A stretch of DNA of 20,509 nt, from NCBI GenBank assembly GCA_905215155.1, contig CAJMPJ010000056.1:1-20509 (forward strand), in the 5' to 3' direction. A program made the translations under genes and the position numbers. The notes beneath the pieces were generated by a model. The model was not told where the DNA came from and ran no database searches. It was given only the letters and a program-made list of their open reading frames with translations. Every line of letters begins with the position of its first letter. Within the stretch, counting starts at the first letter, position 1. Shown here one piece after another: positions 1-7,971 of the stretch. The DNA is from an uncultured bacterium. Its GTDB lineage: Bacteria; Bacillota; Clostridia; Lachnospirales; Lachnospiraceae.

Positions 1-56
1 ATTCATTTCTCTTAAAAAGAAACTCACCCATGTTCAACAGGCTAAAGCCCATAAAG

Positions 57-106
57 AAAAAAGCAGAGAAAAGCGGAACCAGCCGTTTTCCTCTGCTCTT
101 TTTTTT
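57..106. terminator. bidirectional intrinsic terminator after uppP
   Basis: The arms AGCAGAG (62-68) and CTCTGCT (91-97) pair, and the inner AAAG/CGG and CCG/TTTT segments extend the stem with one mismatch and one wobble. The plus strand continues into a run of T (99-106). The minus strand continues into six T (complement of 57-62). The uppP stop codon overlaps the plus-strand T run, so the hairpin follows uppP directly. It probably also ends a plus-strand transcript arriving from outside the window. Confidence 0.8.
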
Positions 107-941
107 ACAGACCAAGAACAGCCGTCACACCAAAATACAGCAGCACTACCGCTCCGAGAACGATCCGGTAGTAGCCAAAGAATTTAAAGTCATGCTGTCT
201 GATGTATCCCATTAAAAACTTGATGGCATATACGGAAACAACAAACGCAACAATCATTCCCAGGATCAGATAGAAAATCTGGCTCCCGCTGAAGTTTGTT
301 CCGTATTTCACGACCTTTAACAGACTGGCACCGAACATGACCGGAATTCCAAGGAAAAAGGAAAATTCCGCAGAAGCTGCTCTGGAACATCCAAGGATCA
401 TGGCACCGAGAATGGTGGCACCGGAACGGGATGTGCCCGGAATCAAGGAAAGCAGCTGGAACAGCCCGATGTAGAGAGCTGTCTGATAGGAAATGTCATT
501 CACCTTCTGAACATCAAAGCTCCGGTACTGGTTCCTGTTTTCAATGACAAGAAACAATACGCCGTAGATGATTAAGGTTGCTGCGACCACATAGCCGTTC
601 ATCAGATAGGCATCTAAAATGTCATCCACCAGAAAGCCGATGACCGCTGCAGGAATACAGGCCAAAATGATCTTGCTCCATAATACCAGTGTATCCTGTC
701 TCTGTGCCGGTTTCTTGCTGGGTGTAAATGGATTGAGCTTATCAAAGTATAGGACAACCACCGCTAAGATGGCTCCCAGCTGGATCACAACCAGAAACAT
801 ATTCATAAAGGCAGACGGCTGGTTTAAATGGATGATCTCATCAACCAGAATCATGTGGCCCGTACTGCTGATGGGAAGCCATTCGGTAAAACCCTCCACA
901 ATACCAAGTACAAGCACTTTCAAAATTTCTAAAATATTCAT
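105..941 (-). CDS. uppP: undecaprenyl-diphosphatase UppP (BacA family)
   Basis: Integral membrane enzyme that removes a phosphate from undecaprenyl pyrophosphate, recycling the lipid carrier for peptidoglycan and other wall polymers. Overexpression of this family is known to give bacitracin resistance. The 278-residue length is normal. The first family motif is at residues 12-30 (EGFTEWLPISSTGH, with the acidic pair and the SSTGH block). The second is at 168-177 (PGTSRSGATI, with the catalytic-region arginine). Several hydrophobic segments span the rest. The ATG follows a GGGGGAAAGG purine stretch. It starts 15 bases after ung and is the last gene of the hisH-hisF-ung-uppP run, ahead of a strong terminator. 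No anomalies seen. Confidence 0.95.
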   Translation of the reverse strand: MNILEILKVLVLGIVEGFTEWLPISSTGHMILVDEIIHLNQPSAFMNMFLVVIQLGAILAVVVLYFDKLNPFTPSKKPAQRQDTLVLWSKIILACIPAAVIGFLVDDILDAYLMNGYVVAATLIIYGVLFLVIENRNQYRSFDVQKVNDISYQTALYIGLFQLLSLIPGTSRSGATILGAMILGCSRAASAEFSFFLGIPVMFGASLLKVVKYGTNFSGSQIFYLILGMIVAFVVSVYAIKFLMGYIRQHDFKFFGYYRIVLGAVVLLYFGVTAVLGL

Positions 942-956
942 GGCCTTTCCCCCATT

Positions 957-1634
957 TTATTCAATATTTTCAATCTGCCAGTCAATCGGTGTCACTCCAT
1001 TGGCCTCCAGAAAGGCATTTGTTTTGCTGAAATGCTTACAGCCGAAAAATCCCCGGTAAGCGGAAAGCGGACTTGGATGGGGTGCTTCCAGTATCAAATG
1101 CCTGGGATTGGTAAGCATTGACTTCTTGTTCTGAGCCGGACGCCCCCATAAGAGAAATACCATGGGACGGTCCTGTTCATTAAGAATCCGGATGGCCGCA
1201 TCCGTAAATTTCTCCCAGCCGATTCCCTGATGGGAATTGGCCGCATGGGCACGAACGGTCAGCACCGTGTTCAAAAGCATGACGCCCTGATCCGACCACT
1301 TTTTTAAATAACCGTGGTTGGGGATCTCACATCCTAAATCATCCCGCAATTCCTGATAGATATTCACAAGAGACGGAGGAATATCCACATCCGGCTTTAC
1401 GGAAAAACACAGCCCGTGGGCCTGACCAAAATTGTGATAAGGGTCCTGACCTAAGATCACTGCCTTTACCTTGGAAAGAGGTGTAAACTGAAAGGCATTG
1501 AAAATATCATCGGGTTCCGGAAAAACCCTGCCCGTTTCATATTCTTTCTTCACTTTCTGATAAAGTTCCCTGTAATACGGCTTTTTAAACTCCCCGCTCA
1601 ACGGGGCCAGCCAGTCGTTCTCAATTGCTCCCAT
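957..1634 (-). CDS. ung: uracil-DNA glycosylase (family 1)
   Basis: Excises uracil from DNA as the first step of base excision repair. The 225-residue length is typical of family 1. The water-activating loop GQDPYH is at residues 62-67, with the catalytic Asp at 64. The DNA-intercalation loop HPSPLSAYRGFFG is at 186-198, with His186 as the catalytic histidine. The uracil-recognition block LLNTVLTV is at 120-127. The ATG follows AAGGAG with a five-base spacer. It lies 16 bases after hisF and 15 bases before uppP, so co-transcription is likely, although the functions are unrelated. Confidence 0.96.
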   Translation of the reverse strand: MGAIENDWLAPLSGEFKKPYYRELYQKVKKEYETGRVFPEPDDIFNAFQFTPLSKVKAVILGQDPYHNFGQAHGLCFSVKPDVDIPPSLVNIYQELRDDLGCEIPNHGYLKKWSDQGVMLLNTVLTVRAHAANSHQGIGWEKFTDAAIRILNEQDRPMVFLLWGRPAQNKKSMLTNPRHLILEAPHPSPLSAYRGFFGCKHFSKTNAFLEANGVTPIDWQIENIE

Positions 1635-1650
1635 TTTTTCTCCTTTGCAT

Positions 1651-2412
1651 TTAAATCCTTACCGGTATTCCTTTTTCCTTTAAATACCGTTTTAATTCCA
1701 TGATTTCCAATTCTTTGTAGTGGAACAGAGAGGCCGCCAATGCCGCATCTGCCTTTCCTTCCACAAGGGCATGGCGAAAATGCTCCATTGTGCCTGCACC
1801 TCCCGAAGCGATGACCGGCACAGAAACCGTATCTGCGATCACACGGTTTAATTCATCATCATAGCCTTCCCTGGTTCCGTCGCAGTCCATGCTGGTGAGA
1901 AGAATTTCCCCTGCTCCAAGCTGATCCGCTTTTTTTGCCCATTCCACCGCATCAAGCCCGGTATCAATCCGGCCTCCGTTTTTAAATACGTTCCAGCCGC
2001 TTTTGTCGGCCCTCCTTCTGGCATCAATGGCAACGACCACACACTGGCGGCCAAACTTATCCGCAGCGTCGGAAATGAGCCTGGGCGTGTTGAGTGCAGA
2101 CGAATTAATGGAAATTTTATCGGCACCTTCTCTTAAAAGCAGCTTAAAATCATCTACCGTACGGATTCCTCCGCCTACGGTAAATGGAATGAATACCTTT
2201 TCCGCCACCCGGCGTACCATATCCACCACCGTGTTCCGATGATCAGAGGAAGCTGTAATATCCAAAAATACCAGTTCATCGGCACCGGCCTTATCGTATG
2301 CGGCGGCGATCTCCACAGGATCACCTGCATCCCTTAAATTGACAAAATTGACACCCTTTACCACCCTTCCGTTATGTACATCCAGGCATGGTATAATTCT
2401 TTTTGTAAGCAT
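1651..2412 (-). CDS. hisF: imidazole glycerol phosphate synthase subunit HisF
   Basis: Cyclase subunit of the HisF-HisH synthase. It uses ammonia delivered by HisH to convert PRFAR into imidazole glycerol phosphate and AICAR, linking histidine and purine synthesis. The 253 residues form a complete (beta/alpha)8 barrel. The catalytic aspartates are visible at D11 (in CLDVHNG) and D130 (in VVVAID). Phosphate-binding glycine motifs appear as TVGGGI near residue 80 and in the later IASGGAG segment. The ATG follows AAGGAGGTG four bases upstream, and this ribosome binding site overlaps the hisH stop codon. The partner gene hisH is immediately upstream, but no other his gene is in the window. Confidence 0.97.
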   Translation of the reverse strand: MLTKRIIPCLDVHNGRVVKGVNFVNLRDAGDPVEIAAAYDKAGADELVFLDITASSDHRNTVVDMVRRVAEKVFIPFTVGGGIRTVDDFKLLLREGADKISINSSALNTPRLISDAADKFGRQCVVVAIDARRRADKSGWNVFKNGGRIDTGLDAVEWAKKADQLGAGEILLTSMDCDGTREGYDDELNRVIADTVSVPVIASGGAGTMEHFRHALVEGKADAALAASLFHYKELEIMELKRYLKEKGIPVRI

Positions 2413-2423
2413 CCGGCACCTCC

Positions 2424-3032
2424 TTAGGTCAGCTGGGTGAAATTTTTAAGGATCTTCAGGCCGGTATCTCCGCTCTTTTCCGGATGGAACTGGCAGGCAA
2501 ATAAATTTCCCCGTTCCACAGAGGCGCCAAACGTCAGCCCGTATTCCGAGGAAGCCGCCACGTCAGACTGCTGTCCGGCTTCTAAATAATATGAGTGGAC
2601 AAAATAAACATATGACCCGGATTCAATCCCTTTAAAAAGTTTCGCTTCCGGCTTAATAGTTAAACAGTTCCAGCCCATATGGGGAACCTTTAACCCAGGG
2701 GTATCCGGAAATTTAACAATCCTTCCGGGAAGCAGGCCAAGGCCCTTTCCCCCCAGGGATTCCTCACTGCTCTCAAAAAAAAGCTGCAGTCCAAGACAAA
2801 TCCCAAGAAAGGGAGTCCCATTTGAAACGACCTGACGGATCACATCCACCAGTCCGTATTGACGGAGCTTTTCCATCGCATCTCCAAAAGCTCCTACCCC
2901 AGGCAGAATCACATGATCCGCAGAAAGAATGATATCCTTATCCCTGCTTATGACCGGTTTTTCTCCCAAAGATACCAGGGCTTTTTCCACACTCTTTAAG
3001 TTACCAGCATCGTAGTCTATGATCGCAATCAT
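2424..3032 (-). CDS. hisH: imidazole glycerol phosphate synthase glutaminase subunit HisH
   Basis: Class I glutamine amidotransferase subunit that hydrolyses glutamine and channels ammonia to HisF. The catalytic triad is Cys79 (in FLGICLGLQ), His183 and Glu185 (in CQFHPEKSG), numbered from the ATG at 3032. The open frame reaches a GTG at 3041, but that GTG lies inside the AGAGGTGG ribosome binding site. I therefore chose the ATG at 3032, which gives the usual [11 protein letters not shown] start and 202 residues. hisF follows after 11 bases. The upstream sirtuin-like gene ends 71 bases away with no clear terminator between, so the operon may start there. Confidence 0.96.
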   Translation of the reverse strand: MIAIIDYDAGNLKSVEKALVSLGEKPVISRDKDIILSADHVILPGVGAFGDAMEKLRQYGLVDVIRQVVSNGTPFLGICLGLQLFFESSEESLGGKGLGLLPGRIVKFPDTPGLKVPHMGWNCLTIKPEAKLFKGIESGSYVYFVHSYYLEAGQQSDVAASSEYGLTFGASVERGNLFACQFHPEKSGDTGLKILKNFTQLT

Positions 3033-3103
3033 GGCAGCCACCTCTTTACGCCTTTTTTCAACATTTTAGCACAGTCCTCCCCAATGCACAACGCAAAAAA
3101 TTC

Positions 3104-3718
3104 CTACAATTTTCGGATGAATTCCAAAGAGTTTTCTGAAATCGAGTCCGCTTTCCCTTTTACTGCCTCTGATAATTGGGCAAAATTGCCGTGAATCCGG
3201 TACAAATGGGCTTTTTTATTCATCACTGCCGTCTTTTCAAAAGGCCAGCGGATGACCGTGGGAGTCTTAAAACCGACTCCCAGCTCCAGAAGGAGCAGCC
3301 GTTTGTTTAAGGTGCCGGCAAGCCATCTGGTATAGGCGTTCCATTGGGGCAAATACCCCTCTTCGATATAATCTTCGGCTTCAATGGTATTTCCTGTCAG
3401 GGGCTGTCCGCAGTGGGGACAGATGTCATCCGGGATCTCCCCCGGTTCCCATATGTCCTTTTTGCAGGACTTGGAACACTGCCTCCATGTTACATTGCCG
3501 CAGGGAGCCACGATCCGGCTCTGGACCAGAGAGGACTTTCTGATCTCTCCGTCGGTCACTGTTGTTACAATAAAATAATCCTTATCCTGAATCAGTCCCT
3601 GAAGTTTCTCATAGAGCTGCTGAATGTCTTCGTTTCCTTTGGCAGTCCACTCTTCTCCGATTCCGATCAAAAGTTTTTCACAAGCTTTTATATCTTCCAC
3701 AATCTGTTCGTTTCTCAT
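3104..3718 (-). CDS. divergent Sir2 (sirtuin)-like protein
   Basis: A 204-residue protein of unproven function that I read as a shortened, degenerate sirtuin-fold protein. Supporting segments are LLIGIGEEW (residues 16-24, resembling a nucleotide-binding beta-alpha unit), YFIVTTVTDG (48-57, resembling the sirtuin TxNxDG segment) and a cysteine cluster C73, C81, C85, C100, C103 suggesting a zinc site. The C-terminal block LELGVGFKTPTVIRWPFE (145-161) is typical of Sir2-like proteins in Firmicutes. The classical GAGxS NAD loop and catalytic His-Gly region of active deacetylases are not obvious, so deacetylase activity should not be assumed. The ATG follows AAGGTGG nine bases upstream. It is the likely first gene of the his-ung-uppP run. 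Confidence 0.65.
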   Translation of the reverse strand: MRNEQIVEDIKACEKLLIGIGEEWTAKGNEDIQQLYEKLQGLIQDKDYFIVTTVTDGEIRKSSLVQSRIVAPCGNVTWRQCSKSCKKDIWEPGEIPDDICPHCGQPLTGNTIEAEDYIEEGYLPQWNAYTRWLAGTLNKRLLLLELGVGFKTPTVIRWPFEKTAVMNKKAHLYRIHGNFAQLSEAVKGKADSISENSLEFIRKL

Positions 3719-3753
3719 ATAAATTATCCACCTTTTATCTAAAGTCTTTTTCT

Positions 3754-3759
3754 ATTATA
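3754..3759 (-). promoter_or_regulatory. candidate -10 element for the sirtuin-like/hisHF/ung/uppP run
   Basis: The minus strand reads TATAAT here, 36 bases upstream of the start codon at 3718. No convincing -35 hexamer lies 16-18 bases upstream; the best is an AT-rich TTTTCT. The call rests mainly on the perfect -10 and its position. The divergent promoter of the plus-strand gene lies only 40 bases further right. Confidence 0.45.
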
Positions 3760-3798
3760 CATCCATGGACATTTTAAGAAAAGATGGAAATTCTAATC

Positions 3799-3828
3799 TT
3801 GCGGCAGGCCATGAATCTATGCTATACT
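3799..3828 (+). promoter_or_regulatory. candidate promoter for the DUF4430/ECF operon
   Basis: TTGCGG (3799-3804) and TATACT (3823-3828) are separated by 18 bases on the plus strand. This gives a leader of about 35 bases before the ATG at 3870. The leader is too short for a cobalamin or other vitamin riboswitch. Confidence 0.5.
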
Positions 3829-3869
3829 TATGCAAGTATTGAACTTAAGTAAAAGGAAGTAAGCAGATT

Positions 3870-4301
3870 ATGAATGAACGCAAAAAGCTTTCTCCCTTAC
3901 TGGGAGGCTGCGCTGCCATCGCAGTCCTGGCACTGCTGCTGGTCATATATAATTTTACAAGACCGGTTCCTATGGCTGGAACCAAGAACATTACCATTGA
4001 TGTTATATACCCTAACGGTATGAAAGAGCATTACCAGGCCACAACGGAAGCTCATTATCTGCTGGAAGCCATTCAAACCATTCCGGGCCTTAAAGTCGAA
4101 GGAACGCAGAGCGAAGAGTTTGGCCTTATGGTCACCACCATTAACGGGAAAGAAGCAGATTACCAAAAGGATCATGCCTACTGGTCTCTCCTTTTAAACG
4201 GGGAACCATGCAGCTATGGGGTCAGCCAGCAGCCCATCAAAGACGGAGAGCGTTATACGTTCCAGTACACCCCTGCAGGCACCGGAGAACAGAAGCCATG
4301 A
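3870..4301 (+). CDS. membrane-anchored DUF4430 (transcobalamin C-terminal-like) protein
   Basis: A 143-residue surface protein. Residues 10-30 form one hydrophobic segment that acts as a signal anchor; there is no lipobox at its end. The outer part matches the DUF4430 pattern: a strand-rich domain with YWSLLLNGEPCSYGVSQQPIKDG at about 108-130 and a terminal aromatic strand. DUF4430 resembles the C-terminal beta-domain of transcobalamin/intrinsic factor. In Firmicutes it is often found beside ECF transporter S components, which suggests extracellular capture of a vitamin-like ligand. The stop TGA overlaps the next ATG (ATGA at 4298-4301), implying translational coupling. AAGGAAG precedes the start. 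The ligand cannot be told from sequence. Confidence 0.75.
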   Translation: MNERKKLSPLLGGCAAIAVLALLLVIYNFTRPVPMAGTKNITIDVIYPNGMKEHYQATTEAHYLLEAIQTIPGLKVEGTQSEEFGLMVTTINGKEADYQKDHAYWSLLLNGEPCSYGVSQQPIKDGERYTFQYTPAGTGEQKP

Positions 4302-4813
4302 AATTTTTCCCGCGGCTGACCACAGGGGAACTGGTCCGGGATGCATTGCTGTGCGCCATTTTATTCATCAGCCAGATAAGCCTGGCCTCGGTCACCAATG
4401 TAGAACTGGTATCCCTGTTCCTAATTTTATATACGCTGGTATTTAAAAAACACGTATGGTTGATCCTGTACGTGTTTATTGCTTTGGAAGGATTGGTTTA
4501 CGGCTTCGGGCTGTGGTGGTTTTCCTACTTCTATGTATGGCCCATACTCCCGGCCTTCGTCTTTCTCTTTTTCAAAGCCCGTACCCCAAAGCCTTTTGGC
4601 ATTGCCATTCTTTCCGGAATATTCGGAATGCTGTTCGGCTTTTTCTGCTCCCTGTCCTACCTCATAACCGCAGGACCGGAAGCCGCATTTATCTGGTGGA
4701 CCGCCGGAATCCCCTTTGACCTTGTTCACGGGATCGGTAATTTCGTCCTGGCCCTCATTCTGTTTCAGCCGTTATACCGGCTGTTTTGCAGATTAAAACA
4801 AATCCAATCATAA
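4298..4813 (+). CDS. ECF transporter S component-like membrane protein
   Basis: A 171-residue, very hydrophobic protein with about five or six membrane segments, matching the size and layout of substrate-specific (S) components of energy-coupling factor transporters. I set the start at the ATG at 4298, which overlaps the DUF4430 stop; the longer upstream reading is in the overlapping frame of the preceding gene. The segments AILSGIFGMLFGF and the GIPFDLVHGIGNFVLALI stretch near the C terminus resemble S-component helices that face the coupling subunit. No ECF ATPase or T-subunit gene is nearby, so it would have to share a module encoded elsewhere, as group II ECF systems do. The neighbour suggests a cobalamin-like substrate, but this is inference. 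Confidence 0.7.
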   Translation: MKFFPRLTTGELVRDALLCAILFISQISLASVTNVELVSLFLILYTLVFKKHVWLILYVFIALEGLVYGFGLWWFSYFYVWPILPAFVFLFFKARTPKPFGIAILSGIFGMLFGFFCSLSYLITAGPEAAFIWWTAGIPFDLVHGIGNFVLALILFQPLYRLFCRLKQIQS

Positions 4814-4830
4814 GAAGGAGTAAATCACTC

Positions 4831-6036
4831 ATGGAATCAGCAATTGTAAGAATCAAAAAAGGGGAAGCCCGCGCTTTAAAAGCCGGAGGCATGTGGATCT
4901 ATGACAATGAGATCGACACCATTACCGGAGAATTCACCAATGGAGACATTGTGACCGTGGAGGATTTTGACGGCTACATTTTAGGCCGCGGTTTTATCAA
5001 TACAAATTCAAAAATCACAATCCGCATGATGACCCGGAAAAAAGACACAAAAATCGACGAGGCATTTCTTGAGATGCGTGTCCGCAATGCATGGGAATAC
5101 CGAAAAACCACTTCTGAAACCAACAGCTGCCGCGTGATTTTCGGAGAGGCAGACTTTCTTCCCGGAATCGTGGTGGACAAGTTCTCCGACGTTTTAGTGG
5201 TGGAATCCCTTGCCCTTGGAATCGACCGGTTAAAACCGCTCATTCTGGAAAAACTCATAAAAGTTCTAAAGGAAGATGGCATCGAGATTCGGGGCATTTA
5301 TGAGCGAAGCGATGCCAAGGTCCGTCTCCAGGAGGGAATGGAGCGGGTCAAAGGCTTCATCGGCGAACCCTTTGATACCAAGGTGGAAATCACAGAAAAC
5401 GGAGTCAAATATCTGGTAGACGTAAAGGACGGACAAAAAACCGGATTTTTCCTGGACCAGAAATACAACCGTCTGGCCATGCAGAAAATCTGCAAAGGGA
5501 AAAGGGTCTTAGACTGCTTTACCCACACCGGTTCCTTTGCCCTAAACGCAGGAATCGCCGGAGCAACGGAAGTTCTTGGAGTCGATGCTTCTGAACTTGG
5601 CGTGGCTCAGGCCACAGAGAATGCCCGGTTAAACCATTTATCCGACCGCGTGAAATTCCAGTGCGCGGACGTATTCGAGCTTCTTCCTGAGTTAGAAAAA
5701 AAGGGGGAACAATTTGACGTGGTGATCCTGGACCCTCCTGCCTTTACCAAGTCCAGAAACTCCGTAAAAAACGCGGTCAAAGGCTATCGGGAAATCAACC
5801 TCCGGGGTATGAAGCTGGTCAAAGACGGAGGGTATTTAGCCACCTGTTCCTGCTCCCACTTCATGACTCCGGAGCTTTTCACCAAAACCATACGGGAAGC
5901 AGCCGCAAACGTCCACAAACGTCTCCGCCAGGTGGAATACCGGACCCAGGCAGCCGACCACCCAATTTTATGGTCCGGCGAAGAAACCTCTTATTATTTA
6001 AAGTTTTATATTTTTCAGGTTTGCGATGAAAAGTAG
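4831..6036 (+). CDS. class I SAM-dependent rRNA methyltransferase, RlmI-like
   Basis: A 401-residue member of the RlmI/YccW family. E. coli RlmI makes m5C1962 in 23S rRNA. Residues 1-75 form an N-terminal PUA-like RNA-binding domain. A linking domain follows, then a Rossmann methyltransferase fold. The SAM-binding region is CFTHTGSFAL (229-238) followed by VLGVDAS (248-254). The catalytic-region motif DPPAF is at 301-305 and the cysteine motif CSCSHFM at 339-345. The ATG at 4831 follows AAGAAGGAG at a suitable distance; the open frame extends upstream, but without a better site. The gap to the upstream S component is 17 bases, so it may be read from the same promoter despite the unrelated role. 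Confidence 0.9.
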   Translation: MESAIVRIKKGEARALKAGGMWIYDNEIDTITGEFTNGDIVTVEDFDGYILGRGFINTNSKITIRMMTRKKDTKIDEAFLEMRVRNAWEYRKTTSETNSCRVIFGEADFLPGIVVDKFSDVLVVESLALGIDRLKPLILEKLIKVLKEDGIEIRGIYERSDAKVRLQEGMERVKGFIGEPFDTKVEITENGVKYLVDVKDGQKTGFFLDQKYNRLAMQKICKGKRVLDCFTHTGSFALNAGIAGATEVLGVDASELGVAQATENARLNHLSDRVKFQCADVFELLPELEKKGEQFDVVILDPPAFTKSRNSVKNAVKGYREINLRGMKLVKDGGYLATCSCSHFMTPELFTKTIREAAANVHKRLRQVEYRTQAADHPILWSGEETSYYLKFYIFQVCDEK

Positions 6037-6060
6037 GAAACTGCTCCTTTTCCTTTTCAC

Positions 6061-6951
6061 TTACCGGGAAAACCGGGAATAAACTCCTCCCGGAACCACT
6101 CCGCCCCGGTATTTGGCCATCTCACTTACCGTAACCATCTGGTAGCCTGCAGCAGCCAATTGGGGAATGATCTCCAGTGCTGCTGCCCCGCTTTCCGGGT
6201 AAAGTTCATGCATCAGCACAATATCCCCATCCCGGACCTGACTCATCACCGAACGAACCGTCTTTTCGGCATTCCGTGTCTTCCAGTCCAGGGTATCAAT
6301 GCTCCACATAATCATGGGAGCTTTAACATTTTCCAAAACCGTTTGGTTCTTTAGGCCTCCCGGAAGTCTTACCAGCGCAGGCCGGACTCCGGCAGCGGCA
6401 AAAACAGCATCGCTGCAGCGGTCGATCTGGCTTTGTATCTGAGCTTTGCTTAATTTTGTTAAATATTTATGGTCAAATGTATGATTCCCGATCTCATGTC
6501 CCTCAGCCACCATACGCTGAAGCTCTGTTTTATAGGCAGGTGCCCTTCTTCCTACCACAAAAAATGTAGCCTTTCCTCCATACCTGGCCAGACTGTCCAT
6601 GATCTCATTTCCCACAGGTGCATAAGGTCCGTCATCAAACGTCAGTGCCACCATAGGCTGCGCCGGATCAATCTGCCTTTCTTTTGCAAAAGGCTCTGTG
6701 TCTTCCTGCTGATCCTGGGCCTCAGAAGTTTCCTCCTTTTTTCCAGGCTGCTTTGAAACAGTTCCATCTTCATCCACCCATCTGGCAACACCGGGTCCCA
6801 GGTTTTCATTGATCCAGCCATTATGCACATCGGTCTCATCAAGAGCCGCGGCTGTCTCCTCTGCCGTGGACGGAAAAGCAGCTGCCGGTACAAAAGCCGC
6901 CGCAAGCACGGCTGTCATTAAAATAAAGAACCATTGCAATCGTTTTTTCAT
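6061..6951 (-). CDS. secreted polysaccharide deacetylase (NodB domain)
   Basis: A 296-residue exported enzyme of carbohydrate esterase family 4, likely removing acetyl groups from peptidoglycan or another glycan. Residues 1-26 form a signal peptide. A low-complexity E/Q-rich linker (about 68-90) precedes the NodB domain. Visible motifs are TFDDGP (104-109, catalytic base and metal Asp), HTFDH (157-161, metal histidines), RLPGG (195-199, a variant of motif 3), DTLDW (219-223) and LMHE (246-249). The frame has an ATG at 6957 only two bases after the GGGGG of the ribosome binding site. I prefer the ATG at 6951, with eight-base spacing. It converges on the methyltransferase with 24 bases between stops. 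Confidence 0.88.
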   Translation of the reverse strand: MKKRLQWFFILMTAVLAAAFVPAAAFPSTAEETAAALDETDVHNGWINENLGPGVARWVDEDGTVSKQPGKKEETSEAQDQQEDTEPFAKERQIDPAQPMVALTFDDGPYAPVGNEIMDSLARYGGKATFFVVGRRAPAYKTELQRMVAEGHEIGNHTFDHKYLTKLSKAQIQSQIDRCSDAVFAAAGVRPALVRLPGGLKNQTVLENVKAPMIMWSIDTLDWKTRNAEKTVRSVMSQVRDGDIVLMHELYPESGAAALEIIPQLAAAGYQMVTVSEMAKYRGGVVPGGVYSRFSR

Positions 6952-7035
6952 TCTCATTTCCCCCTTTCCCTGCCTGCATTATCCGCTGCACAGAAACCCA
7001 AAAATGAAAGAGAACCGCCATTTTAACAACACTTT

Positions 7036-7710
7036 TTAAAATAAGTGAATTTCTTTAGAGAGAAATTTCTTGGCATTTAACGTATGCTCTCTGCCAATCT
7101 GCTCCGCTAACGCTTCATCCTTTTTCTCAAAAGCTTCAATCAATGCCCGATGCTCCTTCATCGCCACGGCTCTTCTTTTATTCATCACTAAAGTGAAATT
7201 TCTCAGCTTCGATAAATATTCGTAAATCTGCTTCATCTGGTCAATCAGCCGTTTGTTATTGCTTAACTGTACAATGCAGTCATGAAATTCTCCATGCAAA
7301 ATCCAGTACTTTTCAATATCGTTTTCATCAAGGCACTGCTGCATCTCCGATAACTTGCTTTTTAATTCTGATAGTTTCTCCTCCGAAATCTTAGAGCATG
7401 CCAGCCGGAACGCCAAGCCTTCCAGAACCTCCCTGATCTCATAGATTTCTAATATATCTGATTTGGAAATCCCTTTTACAATCGTTCCTTTTCTGGGAAT
7501 GTTCTCCGCCAGTCCCTCGATTTCCAATTGCCGGAAAGCCTCTCTTACCGGAGTTCTGCTTATGCCCATCCCATCGGCAATAAACGTTTCCACCAATCGG
7601 TCTCCTGGTTTGAGTCCACCGTTCATAATGGCTTTCCTCAGCCTTTCAAGTACAATTTGCCGAATCGGCCTCAAATCAGTGGTTTCTATCTTTTCAAATA
7701 TTTCATTCAT
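7036..7710 (-). CDS. GntR-family transcriptional regulator, FCD (FadR) subfamily
   Basis: A 224-residue DNA-binding regulator. Residues 13-78 form the GntR winged helix, with the recognition-region block GISRTPVREAFRQLEIEGL. The rest is an all-helical FCD ligand domain with histidines in HGEFHD, KEHRALIEAF and GREHTLNAKK that could form its metal/ligand site. FCD regulators commonly sense small organic acids. I start at the ATG at 7710, seven bases after AAGGGAG; the alternative ATG at 7716 is one base from it. It has its own promoter and is separated by a strong terminator from the hydratase operon. The neighbourhood and a shared half-site suggest it controls that operon and itself. Confidence 0.9.
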   Translation of the reverse strand: MNEIFEKIETTDLRPIRQIVLERLRKAIMNGGLKPGDRLVETFIADGMGISRTPVREAFRQLEIEGLAENIPRKGTIVKGISKSDILEIYEIREVLEGLAFRLACSKISEEKLSELKSKLSEMQQCLDENDIEKYWILHGEFHDCIVQLSNNKRLIDQMKQIYEYLSKLRNFTLVMNKRRAVAMKEHRALIEAFEKKDEALAEQIGREHTLNAKKFLSKEIHLF

Positions 7711-7751
7711 AAGCATGCTCCCTTAAATTTCTGTCGTTTTTTATGATGTCA

Positions 7752-7760
7752 GGATACAAT
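7752..7760. promoter_or_regulatory. candidate half-operator in the gntR leader
   Basis: GGATACAAT here resembles the right arm GTATACAAT of the inverted repeat at 13073-13081, differing at one position. It lies inside the predicted gntR leader, between the transcription start near 7808 and the start codon, where binding could block elongation. A single nine-base match is weak evidence. Confidence 0.3.
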
Positions 7761-7814
7761 CAATTTTACGGAGGGCACTCCTTCCCAGAACCGGAATAAT
7801 TCCCGCCAAAGAAT

Positions 7815-7843
7815 ATTATAAGCGTTTCAGCAGTCGATGTCCA
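7815..7843 (-). promoter_or_regulatory. promoter of the gntR-family gene
   Basis: The minus strand has TGGACA (7838-7843) and a perfect TATAAT (7815-7820) with 17-base spacing, a near-consensus vegetative promoter. Transcription would start near 7808, giving a leader of about 98 bases. Confidence 0.75.
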
Positions 7844-7901
7844 TACTCATCTATTGACACAGACAGACATATCCGGCGTTTTCTTCTTCCTCACGGAAGA
7901 A

Positions 7902-7941
7902 AAAGACCGGAAACCCCAAATCAATGGGGTTTCCAGTCTTT
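7902..7941 (-). terminator. intrinsic terminator of the hydratase operon
   Basis: Arms 7902-7918 and 7925-7941 pair at 16 of 17 positions around a six-base loop. On the minus strand the stem is followed by TTTTTC. It begins about 30 bases after the hydratase stop codon. A second small stem (7884-7890 with 7895-7901, TTCTTCC/GGAAGAA) follows directly. Confidence 0.9.
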
Positions 7942-7971
7942 CCTTTAACACTTCAGCTATTTCGTTGTCTT

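Noticed and set aside
30..215. Plus-strand open frame of 61 codons at the window start
   Set aside because: It crosses the terminator hairpin and is antisense to the uppP end.
7810..7832. CcpA cre site at the gntR promoter
   Set aside because: The sequence TGAAACGCTT is one base short of the cre spacing.
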